64,000 nucleotides of DNA from Tianweitania sediminis (GTDB taxonomy: Bacteria; Pseudomonadota; Alphaproteobacteria; Rhizobiales; Rhizobiaceae). The translations under genes were made by a program, and so were the position numbers. Shown piece by piece: positions 45,202-52,923 of this stretch; within the stretch, counting starts at the first letter, position 1, and every line of letters begins with the position of its first letter. The stretch spans positions 62,001 through 126,000 of the forward strand of contig NZ_JAGIYY010000002.1 of the NCBI RefSeq assembly GCF_017813335.1, read 5' to 3'. Below the pieces are notes generated by a model. The model saw only the letters and a program-made list of their open reading frames with translations, did no database searches and was not told the DNA's origin.

Positions 45202-47790
45202 CTATAGCATCAGGGAAGCAGGCACAGGAACCGTCTTCCTCAACGCGTCGACGATCGCGCTGGCCGTCACATGATGCGGGAGAACGATAAGATCGTCCGC
45301 AGGGATATCCAGCGGTTCCACGAGGCTCGCGCTGAGGGAAAAAAGCGGGCGTGCGGTTTGCAGCAGCAGATCCTGCACTGGATGCTCATAATTTTTTGTT
45401 CGCATCAGGCACAGGGATGCGTGCGTGGCGTGAAGACGCAGGAGATCGGCGATACGGTCGTGGTCGAAATCGGCTCCGTTGATGACCCGCGTGGTTGCAA
45501 GCATGGCAGGCGAGGCTTGCCGCCCAAACAAAACCAGGTACCAGGGCAGGTTGTCGACAAGAAACGATCGCGCCATCTGCAGCACGAGCTCTGCAGCTTG
45601 ACTGTCATCGGCTTCACAGAAAACGGCAACGGCCGCCGCGTCCATCTCGTCTCCGGCCGGACGGGAAAGGACCGGAGCCTGCGACGCGCGGGGCTTTTCA
45701 AGCCGCACGTCGTCACGTCCCAGCCGGTGCGCGAGCCTCATCAGCGTCGGCGACACGGTTTCGATCTGTCGCGCGCCTTCCAGGAGATCGGCTGCAAAGA
45801 GCCCGTCGCCGAACTCGGATCCCGTGAGACGCAGATCATGCGGCGCTCCAAGCAGAGCGGGCAGCGAAAACAACGGTTCAGTGACGGAAGACAATTCGGT
45901 GAACAGGACCGATTCGACGCGAAAGGCGGACAGCAGCGCCGCAAGCTCCTTGGCTGCCGCGCTCGACTCCGAAACGGTAAGGTCAAGCTGCCGAGGCGCC
46001 AAAAGCGTACTGCTTTCCAGACGCAGTACCAAACCGTCAGGTTGAAGGCGTATCGGTGTTACAAGGATCACCGGAACGTCCCTTCCGGACTGCGGGGTGG
46101 CCGACATGTGCCGCGTGGAAGCTTGGCTGCCGACTTCCAGCGCGATCGATCCGACGCCGATGCCGCTGCCGAGAACATCAAGCTGGAAGGCGCTGCGGAC
46201 ATCCGCAAGAGGGTCTTCGGTCTGGAAGCGGAGCGTGTCGCGGCGAATGGACGGGAATCGCCGCTCAAGTTCTCCGAGGTTGCGCACCACCAGTGCGCGC
46301 TTGGTATCCTTGAAGGACTGACCGCCTTCATGTCCAACAAAGACGTCGCAGGCGCAGACATTACGGAGCCCGTGTTCAGCTACACGAAGGCAGTAATCGA
46401 CTTCCTCCAGATAGCCCTGGTCGTAGTCGAGGTCGTTGAGGAACCCGCAGGCATCGCGCGCCGCCTGCGTGATCAGCATGCAGAAGCCGACACCGTTCGG
46501 AACATCGACCACCCGGCCGCGATTGGCTTCGGCGACCAACGCATCGATGCGACGCACCACATTGGGGGAGGGCATCGGAGCAGAGGTGAACATCTGCGGC
46601 ATCGACGTGACTTCGCCGTTGTTCGACAAGGGGGTCACGGTGCCCACACCTAGCTTTCGCGCAGCCGAAACCATGCGGTCCAGCCAACCAGGCGGGACGA
46701 TCGTGTCCGCGTTCAAGAGAACCACCGGGCCGTACGGAAAGGCTGCCAGTGCCGTGTTGACGCTGGCGATGAAGCCGAGATTGGCGGGGTTGCGCAGGAT
46801 CTTCAGTTCGAAGCCCTGCTGCGCCGCTCGGGCCGCTGCCGTATGCAGCATCGCAGGGATGCGTGGGTCCGGTCCCCGGTCGTCCACAAGAACGATCCGG
46901 TGGCGCGTCGTGCTTGCATGCTCGTCCAGAAGCGCATCGAGGCTCGCCTGTGTCGCCGCCAGACCGTCAAAAACCGGCATGATCACGGTCACTAGCGCCG
47001 AGTTCGTGCCCTCCGGCACGATCGGTGTGCCTGTGGGCTTCGATGTGTGTTGATGCCAGGGCCGGCCATGCCACGGCTTCGGCCACCACAGGCTGTTACC
47101 GGGCGAAGAAAGGGCAACGCTCCGCTCGCCCTCCGGCCACGGCATTTCAACGACGCTTGCATGTCCCAGAACCGAGGCCCGGTCATGATTGCTGCTTGTT
47201 CGTGTGACGACTTGCCGGCGTTGACCAGAAAAGCGCCCCTCAATTGAAACGTCTTCAGCGGACTTCGTCAGGAGCAAGATGCGAATGGCCGAGCCGCTGA
47301 TCCTGGTGAGCGCGACACCGGACCACGTCCCGTCATCAAGAACGCGCGTGAGACAAAACCGTAGAACGGCTGGTGCGGTGTCGATGGAAACCAGACGGCG
47401 GGCGAACTGCACGAGCCGGCTGGGCTCGTCCGTCGAACGCCACAACTGGTGGAGCATGCGCATCTGCAATGCTGGCAGCGTCGGATCGATGGCAAACGCC
47501 GCTTCGAGGTCTGCGGTACTCAAGGCGGACTGCCCGAGTTTGCCGTAGACTTCGGACCGGAACAGCAGGTCTTCGGTTGCCGGGATCGGCAGCGAACAGC
47601 AAAGATCAAGGCATCGAAGGGCTTCACGCCACTCGCCTCGGCCGTAGGCCTCCAAGGCATGGTGGATCAAGGATTGCCGCCAGCGCCACCGCGTTGAATG
47701 GCTTTGCGCCCAAACCGGAAAACGTATCGCTGATCCGTCGCTCGCACTGTCAACGGGCATGTGAGCCGCGGCAGAGATGGAAAGGTCCAT
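45202..47790 (-). CDS. Large glycosyltransferase (GT2) with N-terminal TPR-like region
   Basis: About 862 aa from ATG 47790; TTG 47802 and ATG 47760 are alternatives and no ribosome site is decisive. Residues ~35-110 look like TPR helices (ALEAYGRGEWREALRCLDLC, SALSTADLEAAFAIDPTLPA). A GT-A domain spans roughly 260-520: ALVTVIMPVFDGLAATQASL, RNPANLGFIASVNTAL, LLNADTIVPPGWL, LEEVDYCLRVAEHGL, GHEGGQSF. The last ~330 residues are of unknown type. It is the first gene of a two-gene unit with the 781-aa transferase. Confidence 0.83.
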   Translation of the reverse strand: MDLSISAAAHMPVDSASDGSAIRFPVWAQSHSTRWRWRQSLIHHALEAYGRGEWREALRCLDLCCSLPIPATEDLLFRSEVYGKLGQSALSTADLEAAFAIDPTLPALQMRMLHQLWRSTDEPSRLVQFARRLVSIDTAPAVLRFCLTRVLDDGTWSGVALTRISGSAIRILLLTKSAEDVSIEGRFSGQRRQVVTRTSSNHDRASVLGHASVVEMPWPEGERSVALSSPGNSLWWPKPWHGRPWHQHTSKPTGTPIVPEGTNSALVTVIMPVFDGLAATQASLDALLDEHASTTRHRIVLVDDRGPDPRIPAMLHTAAARAAQQGFELKILRNPANLGFIASVNTALAAFPYGPVVLLNADTIVPPGWLDRMVSAARKLGVGTVTPLSNNGEVTSMPQMFTSAPMPSPNVVRRIDALVAEANRGRVVDVPNGVGFCMLITQAARDACGFLNDLDYDQGYLEEVDYCLRVAEHGLRNVCACDVFVGHEGGQSFKDTKRALVVRNLGELERRFPSIRRDTLRFQTEDPLADVRSAFQLDVLGSGIGVGSIALEVGSQASTRHMSATPQSGRDVPVILVTPIRLQPDGLVLRLESSTLLAPRQLDLTVSESSAAAKELAALLSAFRVESVLFTELSSVTEPLFSLPALLGAPHDLRLTGSEFGDGLFAADLLEGARQIETVSPTLMRLAHRLGRDDVRLEKPRASQAPVLSRPAGDEMDAAAVAVFCEADDSQAAELVLQMARSFLVDNLPWYLVLFGRQASPAMLATTRVINGADFDHDRIADLLRLHATHASLCLMRTKNYEHPVQDLLLQTARPLFSLSASLVEPLDIPADDLIVLPHHVTASAIVDALRKTVPVPASLML

Positions 47791-47841
47791 GTGCCAGATC
47801 AAGCCGCTTTTCGAGCGGGGCCAATGACGAGCATTAGGCCC

Positions 47842-47876
47842 AAAAGAAAAGCGGCGGGAGCATGTCCCGCCGCTTG
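47842..47876 (-). terminator. Strong intrinsic terminator after the DUF4214 protein gene
   Basis: Perfect 11-bp stem AAGCGGCGGGA / TCCCGCCGCTT with a 5-base loop, followed on the minus strand by TTCTTTTGGG. It separates the secreted-protein gene from the glycosyltransferase pair, in keeping with high expression of the former. Confidence 0.88.
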
Positions 47877-47893
47877 ATGTTCATTCAGACCGA

Positions 47894-48841
47894 TCAGGCG
47901 TTCCCGACCGTCGGGGTCTGGTTGAGGTTGATCAGATTGTCGAAAGTGACATCCGCCTCGTTGGAAACTGCAAAGTTGAGGGCAACTTCTGCCTTCGACA
48001 TGCCGCCGGCGAGCTGGGCCAGCCAATAGGCTTCGCCACCTTCGTCGGCATCGCGACCGAAAGCACCCTGGTACATGATGTCCAGGAACTGTTCGTCCGA
48101 GAGGCTGTCCACGTCGCCAAACTGCGCGGTGAACTCTTCCGAATGCAGCATGAAGTCGGCAGTGCTGAGCAAATCTTCAGTGGAAGGCGCGCCGGAGAAG
48201 TATTCGATGCCACCCTCGTCAGCCGAGCGACCGAGGATCACTTCGTACAGCGTGGCCGACGCAACATCGTTCACCGTGTTGAGGTTCATGACGACGCTGC
48301 CATCGGCAAACTGGACATATTCCAGGTCGTTCATGGTGATGACGCCGCCGGCTTCGTTCGTCAGCGTCAAGACGCCGTTGGCGAACACAACCGTGTAATC
48401 TTCGATCGAACCCTCGACGCGCCCGATATCGAAGCCGTTGCCACCATCGAACGTGGCTTCAACAGCCGCTTCGTTCTCCGGAGTGTCCGGATTATCGGTG
48501 GGCATGGAGATCGAGATGATGTCCTTGGCTTCGGTCAGCGCAACGCCAACATCACCCGTGACATTGAAGGTCGCCTGAACACCCGTGGGACCAGTCAAGA
48601 GAAGCGCCGAGACGCCAGCCGGAATGTCGATCTCGCCCGAAACGGAACCGGGCGCTGCGATCAAGATGTCCGTACCGGGAGCCACCGTAGAACCCGGCGT
48701 CCAGCCTTGATTGATGGTGACGTCACCACCGGCGTCGCCGTTGGCTTCGAGAGCCGCAAGGATCTTTGCCGAAAGGAAGTTGCCAACCGTGCTTTCCAGG
48801 TTGGTCTCAACGGTCGCGCGCGGCGAGTCGTAGGTAGCCAT
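47894..48841 (-). CDS. DUF4214-domain protein, probable type I secretion substrate
   Basis: 315 aa, ATG 48841 with GAGAGGG 5 bases upstream. It has no N-terminal signal peptide, no cysteine, and is strongly acidic. The N-terminal ~190 residues look beta-rich (TVAPGTDILIAAPGSVSGEI; GVLTLTNEAGGVITMNDLEY, then VQFADGSVVMNL as in RTX-adjacent repeats). The C-terminal ~110 residues hold two DUF4214 repeats: ATLYEVILGRSADEGGIEYF and FLDIMYQGAFGRDADEGGEA. These traits fit proteins exported by PrtDE-type systems, one of which lies 6 kb away. Own terminator and long upstream region. Confidence 0.8.
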   Translation of the reverse strand: MATYDSPRATVETNLESTVGNFLSAKILAALEANGDAGGDVTINQGWTPGSTVAPGTDILIAAPGSVSGEIDIPAGVSALLLTGPTGVQATFNVTGDVGVALTEAKDIISISMPTDNPDTPENEAAVEATFDGGNGFDIGRVEGSIEDYTVVFANGVLTLTNEAGGVITMNDLEYVQFADGSVVMNLNTVNDVASATLYEVILGRSADEGGIEYFSGAPSTEDLLSTADFMLHSEEFTAQFGDVDSLSDEQFLDIMYQGAFGRDADEGGEAYWLAQLAGGMSKAEVALNFAVSNEADVTFDNLINLNQTPTVGNA

Positions 48842-49042
48842 GGATCCCTCTCAAAAATAGTTGCGGCACTTCGAAAGAACCGCGCCCCTTGATGCAGCCG
48901 CGTCCCTAGTAGGACAGCTTCCCTGACTGACTACCTATTTAGTAGCATCTATACCCGGGGCTGTCGATAGAGATGTTGCACTGCCGAAGAATAAAATTGT
49001 CGCGCACCCATACCGGAAGGAGAGGGTGGCCAATCCTCGCTG

Positions 49043-49936
49043 CTAATTGCTGAACTGCAGTTGGCCGAGAACGGCCCAGTTGGGTGAAGATGGTGTCCGT
49101 CCAAGAAGCGTCGCGGCGACGATGAACGTGGCGCCCATCGCTTCAATGCGGACGTCCTGCCCGACGCTTTCGCGGGTTCGCCCGTCATTCATCAAGACTG
49201 TCAAACGCAACTGGGTCCCCGACGCAACCTGCCCCTCCGGCTTGGCGCGGAGCCCCACAATGGTTTCACCGCTCTGGCCTCCGCTCTGGTGGAGGGGAGC
49301 GTTGCGCCACGAACGGGCGCCTTGTGCCAGAATCCCGACCGTGATGGCAGGACCTGAGTTTTGCTGTGGCGCCTGGGCAGGTCGGTAGCTCGCCTCCAAA
49401 AGGGCTTCCGCAACAGGCGGAGTGGACGCCACCCGCGATGAAGCCACCGCAGGTTCGATGACCTCGATGATCGGTTCAAGAGCGCGGGGGGCAGGCTTTT
49501 CTGCAGGCGCGGTGACTGCCGCAGGGCGGTTAGGCTTCGTGGGCGTGGGCGCTTCGGGAATTGAAGCCCGCGGCTCTTCGGAAACCTTGCGGGGGCGACG
49601 AGGCGCGTCGAGACGATCGACCTTGAGCTGCAGGCTGTCGTTCTTGACGTAACCTGCAGTGGTCACGATCGTAGCTACGATTCGTGCCTTTCGGCTGGCC
49701 CGCAGAACCAGCATCTCGCCTGGCGAGGTCAGGCAGCCAGGTGTCGCGCCGGGCGATGGCATGTGATCGATCGCTTCCGAATCAGCGGGCAACGCCTGGA
49801 TCATCACGGCCGGTGCATTCCGCTCGTCCCCATCAGACGTGTAGCGGATACCATGCAGGCCCTGGTCCAGGGTGAGAATGCGCGAATTGAAGCGATATGC
49901 TTCAGTAGGCGGGGACTTCAGGCGCTGAACCGTCAT
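49043..49936 (-). CDS. Conserved-looking protein of unknown function in the export locus
   Basis: 297 aa. The N-terminal ~110 residues (FNSRILTLDQGLHGIRYTSD ... SPGEMLVLRASRKARIVATI ... LQLKVDRLDA) look folded. A Pro/Ala-rich linker of about 75 residues follows, then a C-terminal ~100-residue domain (ITVGILAQGARSWRNAPLHQ ... LRLTVLMNDGRTRESV ... FIVAATLLG). No signal peptide or membrane helix. It lies between the DUF4214 gene and the SapC-like genes, divergent from the latter. Partner of the secretion system or a second substrate are both possible. Confidence 0.65.
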   Translation of the reverse strand: MTVQRLKSPPTEAYRFNSRILTLDQGLHGIRYTSDGDERNAPAVMIQALPADSEAIDHMPSPGATPGCLTSPGEMLVLRASRKARIVATIVTTAGYVKNDSLQLKVDRLDAPRRPRKVSEEPRASIPEAPTPTKPNRPAAVTAPAEKPAPRALEPIIEVIEPAVASSRVASTPPVAEALLEASYRPAQAPQQNSGPAITVGILAQGARSWRNAPLHQSGGQSGETIVGLRAKPEGQVASGTQLRLTVLMNDGRTRESVGQDVRIEAMGATFIVAATLLGRTPSSPNWAVLGQLQFSN

Positions 49937-50143
49937 TCTTACAACTTACGCTCCAAAGGTCGGCCGATCTGCCCGGCTGCAACGAAACTCACCTATCGTA
50001 TAGCAACATGGATATCAGCAACAAGAACATATAGGGTTGGCTGCGGGCTTGGAGGCTGCTGGGTTCTGCAGATCTTTTCGCGAACGCCTTGAACGTAAAG
50101 CATGATGGGGCGTTTCAGCCTCGGTTTGGAATTCGAGCCAACG

Positions 50144-50845
50144 ATGTACAAGAATCTAGTGGCGCTTGACCCATCAGATCCGCGTCAGCGCCTGCACGCG
50201 CTGTCCCACTACGAGCATCTTGCACAGCAGCGGCTCGTCCCGATCTTCTTCATCGAAATGGCGACCTTGGCGGCTTTCTGGCCAACCGCATGGGTGCGGC
50301 AAGGGGAGCAGGTGGAGGCTGTCGCTATGATCGGCTTTGCAGACCAGCCACCTCTCGCACAGCGTCTGGCCGCGCATCCTCCAGAAGCCACTCCCTTGCT
50401 TCTTCAAGCCTACCCCTTGTGCCTCGGGCCCGCTTCATCGGAAGGCAGCGCAACAGTGCTGCTCGATCTAAGCGACGCGAAGGGCGGCACGGCTCTCTTC
50501 GAAGGAGACGAACTCAGTGCACCGGCTCAGAAGCGGACGGACATCTTGTGGCTTGTGGGAGCCGAACGCGATCGCGCCAGGGCCTGGAATGCCGAGCTTG
50601 AGGCAGCGGACGCTTTCGAACTCTGGCGCCTGCGGCTGAGCTTCGACGACGTCGATGTCAACAACAGCGACCTGCACGTGATCTCCCCACGCTTTCTGGC
50701 GAGCGACGCCTATGTCAGCTTGGCCGCAAGGCACGGCCCGGACTTCGTTTCCGCCATCGAGCATCACGTCTTGTCCCGCCAACGGGTGCAGGAACGGGCA
50801 GACGATCTTCCCGGTCTTGCTGGGCGTTCAGGTGGAGGCGTCTGA
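50144..50845 (+). CDS. SapC-family protein (first copy)
   Basis: About 233 aa from ATG 50144 (MYKNLVALDPSDPRQRLHAL); ATG 50102 or 50105 would add 13-14 residues. The pattern ... LVPIFFIEMATLAAFWPTAW, a central Y/P-F-L strand (LLLQAYPLCLG) and the acidic ALFEGDEL region recall SapC (PF07277), proteins linked to S-layer or type I secretion loci. Soluble, no signal peptide. Four bases before the next SapC-like gene and with clear similarity in fold pattern, so the pair probably acts together. Confidence 0.62.
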   Translation: MYKNLVALDPSDPRQRLHALSHYEHLAQQRLVPIFFIEMATLAAFWPTAWVRQGEQVEAVAMIGFADQPPLAQRLAAHPPEATPLLLQAYPLCLGPASSEGSATVLLDLSDAKGGTALFEGDELSAPAQKRTDILWLVGAERDRARAWNAELEAADAFELWRLRLSFDDVDVNNSDLHVISPRFLASDAYVSLAARHGPDFVSAIEHHVLSRQRVQERADDLPGLAGRSGGGV

Positions 50846-50848
50846 GCC

Positions 50849-51628
50849 ATGGCTTTCTTGTTCAATCCGCTGCATGTGGCTCTCCACCAGCACCTGAACT
50901 GGGATTTCGCCTATACCTATTCCTTCGCGAGAAATGATCCTTGGGTTCCGTTGGCCCGTTCGGAAATCCGCCGCCTGTCACAACATCTTCCGGTTCTTGT
51001 TGCCAAGCGCGGCGGCGATTGGGTCCCCGTGGTACCGCTGGAAACAGGTGAACCCGGTAAAAGCCCGCTCGACGAAGACTTTGGTTGGCGTTTCGGACGA
51101 CCGCCAACCGCACTGCGCTATCATCCGTTTCAGGCGCTGGAAACAGGCGAGGAAAAGCCGGTCCTTGCCGTTGCGGTTGACGACAAAACAGTGGGACCGG
51201 ATCGCACCAACCGCTTTTTTGACCAAGAAGGGCGTCCGGCTCCGCTGATCAAGGCTATCCTGCGTCGCCTCCAGCAATTGCGGCTCGAGCGCAAGCAAAG
51301 CGAGGATGCCGCAAAGGCACTGGCGGAAGCTTCGGTTTTGAAGCCGCTCCCTGATCTGAAGGATCGTCAAGGGCGAACGCCGTTCTGGACTGTCGACCAG
51401 GAAGCGTTCTTTGCTTTGTCGGGCGACGATCTCGCGACGCTGGGCGAGAAGCCGCACCACGCGTTCCTGCTTGCAATCGCCATGCTTTACTCGTCGCGCT
51501 TCCTGCCGGGCAAAACGCAACGATCAACCGTCCCCTTGAAAGCGGCGGAAAGGCGTGAGGAGGAAGAAGAACCCGCTTATGCGGGCGATGAAGACAGCAA
51601 GCTCTTCTTCAACTTCGACCAGAACTGA
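50849..51628 (+). CDS. SapC-family protein (second copy)
   Basis: 259 aa. WVPLARSEIRRLSQHLPVLV, LRYHPFQALETGEEKPVLAV and NRFFDQEGRPAPLIKAILRR match the typical SapC layout (N-terminal strand with EF/EI, a YPF-type strand, an FD-x-G loop before a long helix). The last ~35 residues are acidic and repetitive (EREEEEEPAYAGDEDSKLFF). SapC of Campylobacter fetus belongs to the S-layer protein export genes, but the family's exact activity is unknown. Its 3' end overlaps a convergent glycosyltransferase by 52 bases. Confidence 0.72.
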   Translation: MAFLFNPLHVALHQHLNWDFAYTYSFARNDPWVPLARSEIRRLSQHLPVLVAKRGGDWVPVVPLETGEPGKSPLDEDFGWRFGRPPTALRYHPFQALETGEEKPVLAVAVDDKTVGPDRTNRFFDQEGRPAPLIKAILRRLQQLRLERKQSEDAAKALAEASVLKPLPDLKDRQGRTPFWTVDQEAFFALSGDDLATLGEKPHHAFLLAIAMLYSSRFLPGKTQRSTVPLKAAERREEEEEPAYAGDEDSKLFFNFDQN

Positions 51629-52923
51629 AATCGTTTCGCCACCGGCTCCTGGTCCTGCAGGGGGAAAGAAGGCTCCACATCTGCCAGCGGCACCTGTTCC
51701 CCGCCGGCCAAGGCTCGGTAGATTGCGATGTGCCGCTGAACCGCTTGCCGGTCCAGCCTTGCCTCGGAGGTCGCCGGTGGTGAGCGCTTCAACGCTTCGC
51801 GAAGGGCTTTTTGCAGGGTTTCTGCAACGTCTCTGCGAGTCAGACTGATCTCGATGAGCGTTGGGTCAGCAGCGCCGGCCTCGCCGAGCCTTGGACAGAT
51901 TACAGGGATGCCCTGAAACATTGCCTCCTGCACGGCGGTGAAGGCGATGGAATCCGCAAGGTCCGCCACCACGACGCAAGCGCAAAGGGAAACGGCGTCG
52001 CGGATCTCCCGATCTTTCAGGTGGGGTGCGGAAGGTTCATTCGAACGACCCTCCTTCTTGGAACCGGCGGTCCGATCGCCCAAAGACGCTGGCGTGTAGA
52101 CGCCAAGATCCATTTGCGCACGCAGATCGATCGGCACCTGATCCAAGCCAAACTTGAAGACCCGCACGCTCGGCGCATTCATGCTGGTCGCGAAAAAGCC
52201 GAAGCGCCGGGGGACAGCAGGGACGGCAGCCGGAGCGGACCGGAAGGCTCTCCATGTTGACCTGTTCGCGACCTCGTCCTTCCTTGCTCGCGAGGGGGGG
52301 AGTTCGGTGAGCGGCGCGACAACCTCGGCTTCCAATTCGGCAGGAAGGAAGTCTTGGATCTGCCGTGCTAGCAGCGCGTTTGGAACAAAGATAAAGCTCG
52401 CGAGATCGAGAACGTCCTGTACGAGGCGGCGCTGGATGAAGCGCGCTGCGGTCCGATTCTTGGGTTGCGCAAGATCCTCTTCCCCCCGCAGGCTTCCGTA
52501 TAGCGTAACGGCCGCAGGGATCCACAGATCAGCAAATGCCTTCAGCGAGTCGAGGCCAAGCCCTCCAAGGTGGTGCAGGTGAATGACATCTGGACGCGTT
52601 TGGGCAACAAGCCGTTCAACCGCGGCATCCCGCTCCTGCGCGTCACTGGAGAACAGTCCAAAGCGATCAAGGGGAGGAACACTCAGGCGAGCCTCGCCGG
52701 AGCGCTCTTCCACCAGTCCTGTTGATGCGGACATGGCCGCGACCTCGCGGTCGCCAAGTGCCAGGAAAATCGGCGTGATCTGCGGGTCACTCTGCAGTTC
52801 CTTGAAAAGCCGGAAAGCCGCATGCGACGCACGATTGTAACGCCCCTCGGGGTCACTGGGCGCGATGATCAGCACCCGTACGCGGTGGGCGTCCGGTTGA
52901 TCCGCGAACTCGAACGCCTTCAT
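51577..52923 (-). CDS. Glycosyltransferase of GT-B (GT4-like) type
   Basis: 448 aa. N-terminal VRVLIIAPSDPEGRYNRASH, VIHLHHLGGLGLDSLKAFAD and ASFIFVPNALLARQIQDFLP look like the acceptor domain of GT4 enzymes. The C-terminal part has the donor-domain pattern FTAVQEAMFQGIPVICPRLG, where the usual E-x7-E is preserved as QEAMFQGIPVIC. No membrane helix. It starts inside the stop of the 592-aa transferase (ATGA), so the two are coupled. Confidence 0.75.
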   Translation of the reverse strand: MKAFEFADQPDAHRVRVLIIAPSDPEGRYNRASHAAFRLFKELQSDPQITPIFLALGDREVAAMSASTGLVEERSGEARLSVPPLDRFGLFSSDAQERDAAVERLVAQTRPDVIHLHHLGGLGLDSLKAFADLWIPAAVTLYGSLRGEEDLAQPKNRTAARFIQRRLVQDVLDLASFIFVPNALLARQIQDFLPAELEAEVVAPLTELPPSRARKDEVANRSTWRAFRSAPAAVPAVPRRFGFFATSMNAPSVRVFKFGLDQVPIDLRAQMDLGVYTPASLGDRTAGSKKEGRSNEPSAPHLKDREIRDAVSLCACVVVADLADSIAFTAVQEAMFQGIPVICPRLGEAGAADPTLIEISLTRRDVAETLQKALREALKRSPPATSEARLDRQAVQRHIAIYRALAGGEQVPLADVEPSFPLQDQEPVAKRFQFWSKLKKSLLSSSPA

